The notes: generated by a model from the letters alone, not told the origin. A stretch of DNA of 64,000 nt from Thermanaeromonas toyohensis ToBE (GCF_900176005.1 NZ_LT838272.1:2189587-2253586); one strand, 5' to 3'; positions 36,978 through 46,897 are shown, numbered from the stretch's first letter. A program made the numbers and translations.

Positions 36978-36986
36978 GGTGGAGAC
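36978..36986. repeat. Target-site duplication, right copy
   Basis: GGTGGAGAC directly after the right inverted repeat, identical to 35576-35584. Removing the element and one copy restores a gap of about 70 bases between tyrA and aroA. Confidence 0.85.
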
Positions 36987-36999
36987 GGCAACCTCTTAG

Positions 37000-38100
37000 C
37001 TATTCTCGCCAGCGGGCAGTAATGCCATGACGGCGCAAAACCTGGAGAGCCTGTTCGGCTGCGGAAGAACTCGTGAAGCCCAGGCGTATACTTCCACCCT
37101 CCCCTTCCCGGACGCGTAAAATTTCGATATCGCTTATATTAATCCCTTCCTGACCTAAAATTTGGCCCACGAAGCCGATAACTCCCGGCCGGTCAGGTAC
37201 GGTAATAACTATTTCGTGGAGAGTAGGGAGCAAGCCTTTCTGGCGGGCCGGGATTTGGTTTCGCCAGCTCCGGGCATATTCTAAGGCCTCCAGCAACCCT
37301 TGGCCATCGTGCTCTCTAATTAGGGTTGCTAACCGCCTAATTTCCTGCTCCCAAGCCTCTAGGATATTTAAAAGAACCTGGGCGTTGCTTAAATATATAT
37401 CCCGCCACATTATAGGGTGGCCGGAAGCGATGCGGGTGGTATCGCGAAAACCACCGGCTGCTAGCATCAAAAGCTCCCGGTGTTCTAAAGAATACCTGGC
37501 TACCATATGCATAAGGGATACGGCTAGGAAATGGGGGAGGTGGCTTACCACCCCTACCACCCAATCATGCTTTTCAGGAGGGAGGCATATTACCCGGGCC
37601 CCCAAGGCCGTAAGTATGGTTTTAAGGCGGCTTAGGGCCTCTTCCGAAGTTCTTGTAGTGGGGGTGAGGATATAAACGGCATTTTCTAGAAGATAACGAT
37701 CAGCAGCGCTGATACCCGCCCGCTCCGAACCTGTCATGGGATGGCCGCCAATATAAGTAATAGAAGAGGGGAAAATCGTTTCTAACTCATGTACTACTTT
37801 AGCCTTAGTACTACCCGTGTCAGTAACAATAGCCTGGGGGGAAAGATAAGGAGCTATCTCCCGGGCCACAGAAGGAAGCACCCCTACTGGTACAGCCAAA
37901 ATAACCAGTTCCGCCCCCTGTACAGCTTCTTGTGAGCTGGTGGCCAAGTGGTTGATGGCGCCCATCTCTAATGCCTTTTCCAGAGCTTTTCTTTCGCGGT
38001 CGTAACCCGCCACTTCCTGGGCTATTTTGCCTTGTAGGAGGGCCATACCCAAGGAACCACCTATTAAGCCCAGGCCTATGATAGCTGCCCTCTTAATCAT
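37000..38100 (-). CDS. tyrA: Prephenate dehydrogenase with ACT domain
   Basis: Oxidises prephenate to 4-hydroxyphenylpyruvate for tyrosine. The product is 366 residues, starting at ATG 38100 (IKRAAIIGLGLIGGSLGMAL) right after GGGGGGAAGG. The NAD-binding GLGLIGGSLG, VTDTGSTKAKVV and YIGGHPMTGSERAG blocks are diagnostic. The C-terminal ACT domain (VPDRPGVIGFVGQILG, about 295-360) suggests tyrosine feedback. It overlaps pheA by eight bases. Confidence 0.94.
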   Translation of the reverse strand: MIKRAAIIGLGLIGGSLGMALLQGKIAQEVAGYDRERKALEKALEMGAINHLATSSQEAVQGAELVILAVPVGVLPSVAREIAPYLSPQAIVTDTGSTKAKVVHELETIFPSSITYIGGHPMTGSERAGISAADRYLLENAVYILTPTTRTSEEALSRLKTILTALGARVICLPPEKHDWVVGVVSHLPHFLAVSLMHMVARYSLEHRELLMLAAGGFRDTTRIASGHPIMWRDIYLSNAQVLLNILEAWEQEIRRLATLIREHDGQGLLEALEYARSWRNQIPARQKGLLPTLHEIVITVPDRPGVIGFVGQILGQEGINISDIEILRVREGEGGSIRLGFTSSSAAEQALQVLRRHGITARWRE

Positions 38101-38956
38101 CTTCCTTCCCCCCTTCCCTGTAGCAAGGATAAGAACCAAGTACCCTTAAAAAACTGGTGCGGGGACGCAAGGCGGCCAGCACCCCAGCTAATGGCTCACG
38201 CTCTGCATGGCCTTCGCAATCTAAGAAAAAAAGATACTCGCCCAGTTCCTTTTTGGTAGGGCGAGATTCAATACGGGTAAGATTTATCCCTGCCTCAGCG
38301 AAGTCCCGCAGGATGTTGTAGAGGCCGCCGGGCCGATTCTCTGGCAGGGCCAAGACCAGGGAGGTTTTATAAGGTCCTCGGCCAGGTACCCTTTCCCGGC
38401 TTACAATTACAAAACGCGTTTTGTTGCCCGGATAATCTTCAATCCCTTGGTATAGCACCGGAAGTCCATAAAGCCGAGCTGCAAAGGAGGAACCTATAGC
38501 TGCACTTCCCTTTCGGGAGGTCGCCAAAACGAAGGCCCCCGCTGTGCTGGTGGCGGGACAGAGGCGTGCCTTAGGTAAACGGCTGGCTAAGAACCTGCGG
38601 CACTGGGCCAGGGCGTGGGGATGGGACCACACTTCGGTAATGTTTTGAGGATCCGTTTCTTTAGAGGCCAGGCAGTGGCGAACTTCCAATACTACCTCAC
38701 CAACAATTTGTAAAGCAGGTTCTTCCAGAAGTAAATCCTGTGTTAGGTTGACGCTACCTTCGATAGAATTCTCTAAAGGTAGGATAGCGGCCTGGCACCG
38801 GCCTTCCAGCACTGCTTGAACCACTTCTAGAAGGTTTTCAACAGGAAAGAAAGAGGCCACCCCTATCGCAGAACCCCATATTACAGCAGCTTCATGGGAA
38901 AAGGTCCCTTCTGGGCCTAAGTAAGCTACCTGATCTATCTTACAACTAGAGTTCAC
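38093..38956 (-). CDS. pheA: Prephenate dehydratase
   Basis: Makes phenylpyruvate for phenylalanine. The 287-residue protein has the periplasmic-binding-like catalytic fold (AYLGPEGTFSHEAA, LPLENSIEGSVN, NKTRFVIVSRE with the Thr-Arg-Phe motif) and a C-terminal ACT domain with the ESRPTKKELGEYLFFLD effector-binding region. It starts at a GTG overlapping the aroF stop (GTGA). Confidence 0.95.
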   Translation of the reverse strand: MNSSCKIDQVAYLGPEGTFSHEAAVIWGSAIGVASFFPVENLLEVVQAVLEGRCQAAILPLENSIEGSVNLTQDLLLEEPALQIVGEVVLEVRHCLASKETDPQNITEVWSHPHALAQCRRFLASRLPKARLCPATSTAGAFVLATSRKGSAAIGSSFAARLYGLPVLYQGIEDYPGNKTRFVIVSRERVPGRGPYKTSLVLALPENRPGGLYNILRDFAEAGINLTRIESRPTKKELGEYLFFLDCEGHAEREPLAGVLAALRPRTSFLRVLGSYPCYREGGKEDD

Positions 38957-39981
38957 GCTGGGATCCGCCCTAGGCTCCGTCCCAGGACTTTAGCTATCCC
39001 TACCACTTCCTTAACTAAAGAAAAGAACTCTTCCGGCCGCAGGCTCTGGGGCCCATCCGAGAGGGCATTTTCCGGTTTAGGATGTACTTCAATCAAAAGG
39101 CCATCTGCGCCGGCAGCTATGGCAGCCCGGGCCAGGGGAATTACTAACTCCTTTTTGCCGGTACCATGGCTGGGATCGGCAAGGACCGGGAGATGGGAAA
39201 GCTGTTTTACAGCAACCAGGGCGCTAAGATCGAGGGTGTTACGGGTATATGTCTCAAAAGTGCGGATACCCCGTTCGCAAAGGATAACCTTGAAATTCCC
39301 TTCGGCCAGGATATATTCCGCTGCCAGTAGCCATTCTTCAATGGTAGCTGAGAGCCCCCTTTTTAAAAGCACAGGCTTCCCCAGACAGGCTATAGTCTTA
39401 AGCAGGGCAAAGTTTTGCATATTACGGGAACCGATCTGGAGAACATCCGCCACTTGGGCTACAGCCTCGGCTTTAGTCTGGTCGGTAACTTCTGTAACAA
39501 TAGCTAGCCCTGTCTCTTCTCGTGCCTCAGCCAAAAGCTTAAGCCCGCGCTCAGCTAAACCTTGGAAAGAATAAGGCGAAGTACGCGGCTTAAAAGCACC
39601 GCCACGTAACATGGTAGCACCAGCCTCGCGCACGGCATGGGCTGTCTCCAGAAGTTGCTCCCGACTTTCTACAGCGCAGGGCCCGGCGATAATGTGTATC
39701 TCTGGCCCACCTACTTTAAACTTGCCTACTTCTACTATAGTATTTTCTGGCTTAAATTCTCGCGCAGCCAGCTTGTAGGGCTTAAGTATGGGGATCACTT
39801 TTTCTACCCCCGGCATGGCTTCCAAGGCTTGATGCTCTAAGCGTGTCTTATCTCCTATGGCTCCAATTACCGTGCGGAGGGTTCCCCGCGATAGGTGAAC
39901 CTTAAACCCCTCCTTCTCTAGCCTGGCCACTACCCCTTGAATCTCCTTTTCTTCAGCACCAGCTTGCATAACCACAATCAT
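38953..39981 (-). CDS. aroF: 3-deoxy-7-phosphoheptulonate synthase (type I beta)
   Basis: First enzyme of the shikimate pathway. In 342 residues there is an N-terminal ferredoxin-like regulatory domain (MIVVMQAGAEEKEIQGVVAR to about 70) and a TIM-barrel with IIAGPCAVESREQLLETA, GGAFKPRTSPYSFQG and ADPSHGTGKKELVIPLARAA. The ATG at 39981 has GGGGGG eight bases upstream. The leader in front contains a terminator and triplet repeats that suggest attenuation. Confidence 0.95.
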   Translation of the reverse strand: MIVVMQAGAEEKEIQGVVARLEKEGFKVHLSRGTLRTVIGAIGDKTRLEHQALEAMPGVEKVIPILKPYKLAAREFKPENTIVEVGKFKVGGPEIHIIAGPCAVESREQLLETAHAVREAGATMLRGGAFKPRTSPYSFQGLAERGLKLLAEAREETGLAIVTEVTDQTKAEAVAQVADVLQIGSRNMQNFALLKTIACLGKPVLLKRGLSATIEEWLLAAEYILAEGNFKVILCERGIRTFETYTRNTLDLSALVAVKQLSHLPVLADPSHGTGKKELVIPLARAAIAAGADGLLIEVHPKPENALSDGPQSLRPEEFFSLVKEVVGIAKVLGRSLGRIPA

Positions 39982-40005
39982 ATATAGCCCCCCTAAATGC
40001 AAAAG

Positions 40006-40030
40006 AAAAAACCACCCCGCCAGGAGTGGT
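40006..40030 (-). terminator. Intrinsic terminator in the aroF leader
   Basis: Transcript-strand ACCACTCC (40023-40030) pairs with GGGGTGGT (40011-40018) around a TGGC loop, followed by a U run. It ends about 25 bases before aroF and 220 bases after trpA. CAGGAG at 40055-40060 could pair with CTCCTG in its 5' half, giving an alternative antiterminator. Confidence 0.8.
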
Positions 40031-40196
40031 GCCTTCTTTTTTGGCTTTTCCTACCTCCTGCCGTCCTACCATCCTACCTTAAGCTAATTAAGAATATAGA
40101 GCTAAACATTAACTACTGCTAATACACGTAATACACGCTTAAAATTAATCCTACCTGCTCCTACCATGCTACTATTTTTTATTAAGCTCACTCTAA
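40031..40196 (-). promoter_or_regulatory. aroF leader with NAG-triplet arrays (candidate attenuator)
   Basis: Between the promoter and the terminator the transcript has two clusters of NAG triplets. The proximal one reads UAG-N5-UAG-N5-CAG-N4-UAG (TAG at 40074-40076 and 40066-40068, CAG 40058-40060, TAG 40051-40053). The distal one includes TAGs at 40072-40074 plus 100 (that is 40172-40174), 40169-40171, 40161-40163 and 40151-40153. The proximal cluster overlaps the possible antiterminator strand, so a protein bound there would favour termination. Confidence 0.5.
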
Positions 40197-40226
40197 ACTA
40201 TAGCATAAGGTATTTCTTCCTGGCAA
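40197..40226 (-). promoter_or_regulatory. Candidate promoter for aroF-pheA-tyrA-aroA
   Basis: TTGCCA (40221-40226), 18 bases, TATAGT (40197-40202) on the minus strand, in the gap after trpA. It makes the aroF operon separately transcribed and gives a leader of about 205 bases. Confidence 0.65.
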
Positions 40227-40249
40227 GGGTTTTTAGCGGTTCTTAAGTT

Positions 40250-41056
40250 TTAATCAGCGTTATCAAGGGCTTTACGCATGGCCTGTACCAGGCTAGTGGC
40301 CTCTTTTATACCCCCCTTGGCTAAGGTCTCTACTATAACGCTACCTACCACAATACCATCCCCTAAAGGGGCCAGCAATTGGGCCTGCTTAGGAGTGCTT
40401 ATCCCGAAGCCGATGGCTAAAGGTAAGGAAGTAGCCTTCCTAACCCGGGCTAAGTATTCCGGTAGATCGGGTGGTAACTCCTCCCGGGGCCCCGTAACAC
40501 CAGTAAGGGATACACAATAGATGAAACCTGACGCGTGGCGGGCAATCTCACGCAAACGCTCATCTGGAGTGGTAGGAGCTACCAAAGGTATAAGGGCTAA
40601 TCCCTTTTCTTTAAGGGAAGTTTTCAAAGGACCGGATTCCTCGTAAGGGAGATCGGGAACGATCACCCCGTCCCCTCCAGCTCCTGCTAGGTCCTGGGCG
40701 AACCTGGCCAGGCCATAACGCAGGAGGGGATTGTAATAGCTCATCAATATTAGAGGCACCTGTACTTTCCGCCGCAAGTTATAAGTCAGCTCCAGGACAC
40801 GGGCCAGGGTGGTCCCGCGGGCAAGGGCCCGTTGGCTGGCCGCCTGGATTACGGGTCCGTCAGCCAAAGGATCCGAAAAGGGCACCCCTAGCTCTACGAT
40901 ATCTGCTCCTGCTCGGGCTATGGCACAAACCGCCTCCAAGGTGGCTTCCAGGGAAGGATCCCCGGCACAGACATAGACAATTAAAGCTTTCTTACCCTGG
41001 CGGAAAGAACCGTACAATCTGTCCCCTCCCATATCTTTTCCCCCATTTTCTGTCAT
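40250..41056 (-). CDS. trpA: Tryptophan synthase alpha chain
   Basis: Cleaves indole-3-glycerol phosphate to indole. The 268-residue barrel has [19 protein letters not shown] (catalytic Glu/Asp) and the C-terminal [12 protein letters not shown] phosphate site. The ATG at 41056 overlaps the trpB stop (ATGA). A second ATG at 41032 with GGGGGA upstream is an equally plausible start. Confidence 0.95.
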   Translation of the reverse strand: MTENGGKDMGGDRLYGSFRQGKKALIVYVCAGDPSLEATLEAVCAIARAGADIVELGVPFSDPLADGPVIQAASQRALARGTTLARVLELTYNLRRKVQVPLILMSYYNPLLRYGLARFAQDLAGAGGDGVIVPDLPYEESGPLKTSLKEKGLALIPLVAPTTPDERLREIARHASGFIYCVSLTGVTGPREELPPDLPEYLARVRKATSLPLAIGFGISTPKQAQLLAPLGDGIVVGSVIVETLAKGGIKEATSLVQAMRKALDNAD

Positions 41057-42246
41057 GCCACCAAACCACCTAAAAGGTTGGCAACCTGCTGCACGTCTTT
41101 GTCCCCGCGGCCCGAAAGGTTTATCACCATAATTTCATTAGGGTTTAATCTAGGTGCCAGCTTGCCCGCCAGGGCGATGGCGTGGGCGCTCTCTAGAGCT
41201 GGTAAAATCCCCTCAGTACGGCATAAAAGCTTAAAGGCTTCCAGGGCTTCTTGGTCTGTTATAGCCTGGTAAGTAGCCCGGCCGGTTTCCTTAAGGTAAC
41301 TGTGCTCAGGTCCTACGCCGGGATGGTCCAGGCCGGCAGCTATCGAATAAGCAGGAAGCACTTGACCTGCCTCATCCTGTAATAGATAGCTATAGGATCC
41401 CTGGAGGACTCCAGGCACCCCCGCTGTCAAGGTGGCAGCGTGCTGTCCTGTTTCTAAGCCTTTGCCGCCTGCTTCAGCACCCCAAAGTTTAACTTTTTCT
41501 TCCTCTAAAAAGGGGTAGAAAAGTCCCATGGCATTGCTACCGCCACCTACACAAGCCACCAGGTGATCGGGGAGTCTCCCGCATTCAAGGATAATCTGTT
41601 CCCGTACTTCCCGGCCGATGACGGCCTGGAAGTCGCGGACCATCATGGGGTATGGGTGAGGCCCCACTACCGAGCCCAGTAAGTAATATGTGTTCCGCAC
41701 ATTGGTGACCCAATCACGTAGAGCCTCATTAATGGCGTCCTTTAAGGTGGCCGTGCCGCTGTGTACCGGATGTACCTTGGCACCTAGAAGCTCCATCCGG
41801 AAAACATTTAAAGCCTGGCGCTGGCAGTCTTCTGCCCCCATATATATCTCGCATTCTAGCCCCAGGAGGGCCGCCACAGTAGCAGTGGCTACTCCATGTT
41901 GCCCAGCTCCTGTCTCGGCGATTATACGCTTTTTTCCCATTCTGAGGGCCAACAAGGCCTGGCCCAAGGCGTTATTGAGCTTGTGGGAACCGGTGTGGTT
42001 TAAATCTTCGCGTTTAAGATAGATTTGAGCCCCGCCCCAATAGCGGGTAAGATTACGGGCAAAATACAAGGGAGTAGGGCGACCAGCGTATTGTTTTAGG
42101 TAATGGCTTAACTGTTCCTGAAAGGCTTTATCCTCCCGGGCTTTAAGATAAGCTTCTTCTAATTCTTTAAGGGCCGGCACTAGGGTTTCCGGGACAAACC
42201 GGCCACCAAAGGGGCCAAAACGTCCCCTAGCATCAGGCCAATTCAC
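41053..42246 (-). CDS. trpB: Tryptophan synthase beta chain
   Basis: Condenses indole with serine (PLP). The product is 397 residues from GTG 42246 ([20 protein letters not shown]), six bases after GGAGGAGGT; the ORF extension upstream simply translates that site. The PLP lysine is in [14 protein letters not shown] and the phosphate loop in [10 protein letters not shown]. This is the classical TrpB1 type. Confidence 0.96.
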   Translation of the reverse strand: MNWPDARGRFGPFGGRFVPETLVPALKELEEAYLKAREDKAFQEQLSHYLKQYAGRPTPLYFARNLTRYWGGAQIYLKREDLNHTGSHKLNNALGQALLALRMGKKRIIAETGAGQHGVATATVAALLGLECEIYMGAEDCQRQALNVFRMELLGAKVHPVHSGTATLKDAINEALRDWVTNVRNTYYLLGSVVGPHPYPMMVRDFQAVIGREVREQIILECGRLPDHLVACVGGGSNAMGLFYPFLEEEKVKLWGAEAGGKGLETGQHAATLTAGVPGVLQGSYSYLLQDEAGQVLPAYSIAAGLDHPGVGPEHSYLKETGRATYQAITDQEALEAFKLLCRTEGILPALESAHAIALAGKLAPRLNPNEIMVINLSGRGDKDVQQVANLLGGLVA

Positions 42247-42278
42247 CGTTTTACCTCCTCCGTAAACCTCCAACCAAC

Positions 42279-42923
42279 CTAAAATTTCCTTTGCGGGCAG
42301 AATTTTTGCCCTTGGCTCGCCTTGACCACAGCTTCTATAAAACGAGCAATTTTCATAGGGTCCTTTCGCCCATCCGTTTCTACACCACTACTTACATCTA
42401 CAGCATAGGGCCGGACCTTCTGTATAGCTTCTCCCACATTCTCTGGGGTCAATCCTCCGGCTAAGATAAGGGGGCGCCCCATGCCCACCGCTTCTTGAGC
42501 GATCTCCCAGTTGAATGTTTGCCCGGTACCCCCGGGACAGCCAGGTACATAAGTATCCAGCAAGATAGCTTCTACAGGGTACCTGGGGATAAGTTCTAGA
42601 ACCCGGATATCCCTCACTCTTATAGCCTTAATTAGAGGATAAGCCAAACTACGGCAGTAGTCTGGTGACTCCTCTCCATGGAGCTGCAAAACATGAAGAC
42701 GGCAAAAGCTAGCTATTTCCAAAAGCCTCGAGCGGGGTTCGTTTACAAATACACCTACGGCAGTGATAAAAGGGGGTAGCTTCTTTATAATTTCCCGGGC
42801 CGTTTCAGGCTCGATGCGCCGCTTACTGGGGGCGAAAACAAAACCCAGGGCATGGGCACCGGCATCTAAAGCGGCCCATGCTTCCTCTAGGCTGCGAATG
42901 CCGCAGATCTTAACCCTTACCAA
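42279..42923 (-). CDS. trpF: Phosphoribosylanthranilate isomerase
   Basis: A 214-residue TIM barrel with [14 protein letters not shown] (catalytic Cys), [20 protein letters not shown] and [14 protein letters not shown] place the start at TTG 42923, nine bases after GGGGGAG; the ATG at 42932 abuts that site with no spacing. It overlaps the trpC end by 14 bases. Confidence 0.92.
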   Translation of the reverse strand: MVRVKICGIRSLEEAWAALDAGAHALGFVFAPSKRRIEPETAREIIKKLPPFITAVGVFVNEPRSRLLEIASFCRLHVLQLHGEESPDYCRSLAYPLIKAIRVRDIRVLELIPRYPVEAILLDTYVPGCPGGTGQTFNWEIAQEAVGMGRPLILAGGLTPENVGEAIQKVRPYAVDVSSGVETDGRKDPMKIARFIEAVVKASQGQKFCPQRKF

Positions 42924-43710
42924 AGTACGCATCTCCCCCTATACCGAAAAGCTCCTTGACCTTCCCTTCTATGTCTTCAGCTACCATAAAAGCTTCGCCT
43001 ACTAAAAGAGCATCCACGCCGGCTCGCCTTAAGGTTAAGACGTCTTCCCGGGTTCTTATGCCGCTTTCGCTTACTACTAGGATGCCCCGAGGTATCAAGG
43101 GGCGAAGTTCTAAAGTAGTCCGCAGCTCGACTCTCAAAGTCCTTAAATTCCGGTTGTTTATCCCTATAATTTTAGCCCCAGCCATAAGGGCCCGTTCAAT
43201 TTCTTCCCCAGTATGGGTTTCTACTAGGGCAGAAAGACCCAACCGGGAGGCTAACTTTAAGTATTCTTTCAGCTGTTCTTGTTCCAAGGCACCTACAATT
43301 AAAAGAATAGCATCAGCTCCGAGGACACGGGAAACCCATACCTGATATGCATCAATAATAAAATCCTTTCTTAAAACTGGAAGAGGGCTGGCCTGGCGGA
43401 CTAGCCGAATATATTGGGGATGGCCCTGGAAAAATCTTTCATCGGTTAATACTGAAAGGGCAGCGGCACCAGCACGAGTATAAATTTGGGCTAATTCCTG
43501 AGGATGGAAATTAGCTCTAAGGATACCGCGAGAAGGGGAGGCTTTTTTAAGCTCAGCGATGAGGGCAGGAGGCTTAAAAACCCGCAAGGCACCAGCGAAA
43601 TCCCTGGTGGCGGGTAAGCTCTGGCACAACTTTTCTACTTCGGCCAGGGGCCAGGCTTCCCGGGCGGCTTCTACTTCTCGGCGTTTATGTTCCAAAATTT
43701 TGTCCAGCAT
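42910..43710 (-). CDS. trpC: Indole-3-glycerol phosphate synthase
   Basis: A 266-residue barrel with IAELKKASPSRGIL, SVLTDERFFQGHPQYI, LRKDFIIDAYQVW and ESGIRTREDVLTL, all typical. The start codon is joined to the trpD stop as TGATG. Confidence 0.95.
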   Translation of the reverse strand: MLDKILEHKRREVEAAREAWPLAEVEKLCQSLPATRDFAGALRVFKPPALIAELKKASPSRGILRANFHPQELAQIYTRAGAAALSVLTDERFFQGHPQYIRLVRQASPLPVLRKDFIIDAYQVWVSRVLGADAILLIVGALEQEQLKEYLKLASRLGLSALVETHTGEEIERALMAGAKIIGINNRNLRTLRVELRTTLELRPLIPRGILVVSESGIRTREDVLTLRRAGVDALLVGEAFMVAEDIEGKVKELFGIGGDAYFGKG

Positions 43711-44726
43711 CAGGCTGCCCAGCTTTGGGTGAAATTAGCTAGTGCCTCAAGTTTCCTGGCCGCCGCCCCGGAATCTACGCTTTCCGCCGCCCGCTTTAAT
43801 CCCTCTTGTACCGAATTTGCCCTCCCGGCAGCCATCAGGGCAAAGGCTGCATTAAGAAGTACTATATCCCGTGCCGGGCCGGATTGGCCCTTTAACACCT
43901 TCCGGATAATCTGCGCGTTATCTTCCGCAGTACCTCCTATCAATTCAGTCAGGGGTACAGGGTGAATACCCACTTCTTGGGGAGAAAACTCGAAGGTTTC
44001 CAGGGTCCCATTTTCTACCCGGGTAATCCTGGTAGGCCCAGTAATGGTTACTTCATCTAAGCCATCGCTGCCATGGACTACGAAGGCTCGGCGGCAGCCC
44101 AAACGGCTGAGCACGGCAGCTAACGTTTCGGTAAGATGGGGTGCATATACTCCAACCAGCTGATAATGGGCACCGGCCGGGTTGGTAAGGGGGCCTAGCA
44201 AGTTGAAGACTGTGCGGATGCCAATTTCTCGCCGGGGCCCGGCAGCATGTTTCATAGCCTGGTGGAAGGTGGGAGCAAAAAGAAAACCTATGCCTACCTC
44301 TTTAAGGCAGGCCTCCACCCCAGCTGGAGGCAAATCTATGCGGACCCCCAAGGCTTCTAACACATCGGCACTGCCAGCCCGGCTGGATACAGACCGGTTT
44401 CCATGCTTGGCCACCGGGACTCCGGCACCGGCTACCACAAAAGCCGCCGCAGTTGATATGTTAAAAGTATGCCGGCCATCTCCACCTGTACCGCAGGTAT
44501 CCACCGCCTCCTCCCTCCCCTTAAGGGGTACGGCGAATCGGCGCATGGTGCGTGCAAAACCCGTGATCTCTTCTACTGTCTCGCCCTTTAAACGCAAGGC
44601 TGTTAAAAAAGATCCTATTTGAGCTGGAGTAGCCTGGCCGCTCATAATTATTTCCATGGCCTGGGCGGCTTCAGATTCTGATAAAGAAAAACCATTTACC
44701 ACTTTTTGAATATATTCCTTTAACAT
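43710..44726 (-). CDS. trpD: Anthranilate phosphoribosyltransferase
   Basis: Transfers phosphoribose to anthranilate. The 338-residue protein carries DTCGTGGDGRHTFNISTAAA and KHGNRSVSSRAGSADVLEAL, with the usual N-terminal helical domain (IQKVVNGFSLSESEAAQAME). Stand-alone, not fused to TrpG. Confidence 0.96.
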   Translation of the reverse strand: MLKEYIQKVVNGFSLSESEAAQAMEIIMSGQATPAQIGSFLTALRLKGETVEEITGFARTMRRFAVPLKGREEAVDTCGTGGDGRHTFNISTAAAFVVAGAGVPVAKHGNRSVSSRAGSADVLEALGVRIDLPPAGVEACLKEVGIGFLFAPTFHQAMKHAAGPRREIGIRTVFNLLGPLTNPAGAHYQLVGVYAPHLTETLAAVLSRLGCRRAFVVHGSDGLDEVTITGPTRITRVENGTLETFEFSPQEVGIHPVPLTELIGGTAEDNAQIIRKVLKGQSGPARDIVLLNAAFALMAAGRANSVQEGLKRAAESVDSGAAARKLEALANFTQSWAA

Positions 44727-44777
44727 GCTGGGTACCTTTTCTCCCCTTTCTAGATCTTTTCACCCGCCTCTGGCTTT

Positions 44778-45344
44778 TTAAGCCAAAGCCAGGAAGTTGG
44801 CTAACAGCCTTTTCCCTTCCTCGGTAAGTATAGATTCCGGGTGAAACTGTACACCTTCTACTGGTAATTCCCGGTGCCTGATGGCCATTACTTCACCCTG
44901 ATCGCTTCGGGCACTAATTTCCAAGCAATCAGGAAGGGATTCTTCCTCTACAATCAGTGAATGGTAGCGAGTGGCGATAAAGGGATTTTTTAGCCCTCGA
45001 AAAATGGTATGGCCGTCGTGGAAAATAGGGGAAGTCTTCCCATGCATAAGACGTTTCGCCCTCACCACCCTTCCTCCAAAGGCCTGGCCGATGCACTGGT
45101 GTCCTAAGCAGACACCTAAAATAGGTATCCGGCCAGCAAAGCGCTGAATGGCCGCTAAAGAAATTCCTGCTTCATTAGGTGTACAAGGCCCTGGGGAAAT
45201 AACAAGGTATCTTGGTTTAAGCTCCTCGATCTCTTCCAAAGTAACGGCATCGTTACGTTTTACAATAACCTCTTGACCCAGCTCGCCAAAGTACTGGACC
45301 AGGTTATAAGTGAAGGAATCGTAGTTATCGATCATAAGCAGCAT
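44778..45344 (-). CDS. trpG: Anthranilate synthase glutamine amidotransferase subunit
   Basis: A 188-residue class I amidotransferase with [19 protein letters not shown], the Cys nucleophile in [18 protein letters not shown] and the His-Glu pair in [10 protein letters not shown]. The ATG at 45344 follows GGAGAG by seven bases and lies within the last codons of trpE. It may also serve as PabA, since no second copy is seen here. Confidence 0.95.
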   Translation of the reverse strand: MLLMIDNYDSFTYNLVQYFGELGQEVIVKRNDAVTLEEIEELKPRYLVISPGPCTPNEAGISLAAIQRFAGRIPILGVCLGHQCIGQAFGGRVVRAKRLMHGKTSPIFHDGHTIFRGLKNPFIATRYHSLIVEEESLPDCLEISARSDQGEVMAIRHRELPVEGVQFHPESILTEEGKRLLANFLALA

Positions 45345-46857
45345 CTTTATTCTCTCCTTTAAGCCTGGCAGTTTCCTTGTTCTCAAGGGCTTTGAGCAGG
45401 GCCCGGGCCTTGTTTAAGGTTTCCTGGTATTCGGCTTCAGGTACCGAATCAGCTACGATCCCTGCTCCGGTTTGAACAAAGGCTTTGCCCCCTGTAAAGA
45501 TGATGGTACGGATGGCGATACAAGTATCCAGGTTCCCGTTCAACCCCAAGTAGCCTACGGCACCGGCATAAGGTCCCCTTAAGGTGGGTTCTAGCTCTGC
45601 AATTATCTCCATAGCCCTTACCTTGGGAGCCCCTGATACAGTCCCCGCCGGGAAACAGGCTAGGAAAGCATCTAAAGCTGTCTTCCCAGGAGCAAGCCGC
45701 CCGGTAACGCTAGATACCAGATGCATCACGTGGGAATAATACTCTACTGTCATAAATTGGGGAACTTGTACGCTTCCCGGAACTGCTACCCTACCAATAT
45801 CGTTGCGCCCTAGATCAAGGAGCATCAGATGCTCGGCGCGTTCCTTTTCATTAGCTTGGAGTTCCTGAGCTAATTTTTGATCTTCTAAAAGATCCCTTCC
45901 CCGCCGCCGGGTCCCAGCTATAGGACGAGTTTCTACTAATCCATCTTCCACTCTGACCAGCATTTCAGGAGAAGAACCCACGAGCTTAACCTCCGGAAAA
46001 TGGAGGTAAAACATGTACGGGGAGGGATTGATGGATCGTAAACGACGGTACACCCCAAAAGGGTTACCCTGGAAAGGAAGCTCTAATCGTTGAGAAAGCA
46101 CTACCTGGATGCAGTCACCAGCGGCAATATAGTCTTTAATTTTCCCTACCTTGGTCATAAACTCCTGGGGAGTCATATTAGAAATAAGGTTACTTTGCCT
46201 ACTCCAGCGATAGGTAACTTCTTCCTCAAGATGAAGTTTGGGAGGAGCGTTTAAGAAGCGCAAAATTTTATTTAAGCGCTCTTGAGCTATGCTTCTATCC
46301 TTGGGATCGTCATGCCGAGCCAAGCAAACCACCTTTACGGTGCGCTGGACATGGTCATAAATAAGAAGAACGCGGTTTAACACCAAATATGCTTCGGGGA
46401 GTTGAAGATCATTTTTACCTGTTATTGGAATTCTCTCCAGATAGCGAACAAAGTCATAACTGAAATAACCTACCAGTCCTCCGAAAAAGCGCGGTAAATC
46501 AGACGGATAATGGGAGATTTGTAGCTCCTGCAACAATTCCTTTAAAGTTCCTAAGGGATCAGTAAAGGTCTCCTCCTTGCCCTCTTGCCAGATTGTACAG
46601 GTAAACCCGCGGCATCGGAAAACTAAAAGGGGATCCAAACCTATGAAGGAGTAGCGGCCTAACTTTTCTCCTCCTTCTACACTTTCCAGGAGATAGCTGT
46701 AAGGGGCGACACCCAGCTTAAGGTATAAAGAAACAGGGGTTTCGGTATCCGCTAGGACTTCCTCCCAGAGCGGGATAATATACCGCCACCCCCGAAGACC
46801 AAAAAAGCCAGCGCTCGAATGAGCACCGGCTTGCTGCCCGTACCTAGCCTGGCTCAT
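45325..46857 (-). CDS. trpE: Anthranilate synthase component I
   Basis: Makes anthranilate from chorismate. The 510-residue protein has an N-terminal domain with the tryptophan-feedback region ([19 protein letters not shown], that is an LLES-type motif) and the chorismate-binding C-terminal domain ([66 protein letters not shown]). First gene of trpEGDCFBA. Its ribosome-binding site and start codon sit inside a dense (G/U)AG array. Confidence 0.96.
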   Translation of the reverse strand: MSQARYGQQAGAHSSAGFFGLRGWRYIIPLWEEVLADTETPVSLYLKLGVAPYSYLLESVEGGEKLGRYSFIGLDPLLVFRCRGFTCTIWQEGKEETFTDPLGTLKELLQELQISHYPSDLPRFFGGLVGYFSYDFVRYLERIPITGKNDLQLPEAYLVLNRVLLIYDHVQRTVKVVCLARHDDPKDRSIAQERLNKILRFLNAPPKLHLEEEVTYRWSRQSNLISNMTPQEFMTKVGKIKDYIAAGDCIQVVLSQRLELPFQGNPFGVYRRLRSINPSPYMFYLHFPEVKLVGSSPEMLVRVEDGLVETRPIAGTRRRGRDLLEDQKLAQELQANEKERAEHLMLLDLGRNDIGRVAVPGSVQVPQFMTVEYYSHVMHLVSSVTGRLAPGKTALDAFLACFPAGTVSGAPKVRAMEIIAELEPTLRGPYAGAVGYLGLNGNLDTCIAIRTIIFTGGKAFVQTGAGIVADSVPEAEYQETLNKARALLKALENKETARLKGENKDAAYDR

Positions 46858-46897
46858 CTCCAGCTCCCCTCTCCTCTACTTAAGCTCGTCTCAGCTA
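46853..46897 (-). promoter_or_regulatory. (G/U)AG triplet array over the trpE ribosome-binding site
   Basis: Reading the transcript, TAG or GAG triplets occur at 46895-97, 46890-92, 46885-87, 46876-78, 46871-73, 46864-66, 46858-60 and 46853-55, with an AAG at 46879-81. Most spacings are two to four bases. The last GAG overlaps the AUG start. This resembles TRAP-binding sites that block translation of trpG and trpP in B. subtilis. Confidence 0.6.

Noticed and set aside
40100-40175. A 19-codon leader peptide (ATGGTAGGAGCA...) in the aroF leader
   Set aside because: It contains only one Phe and no Tyr or Trp and lacks a ribosome-binding site, so classical ribosome-mediated attenuation is unlikely.
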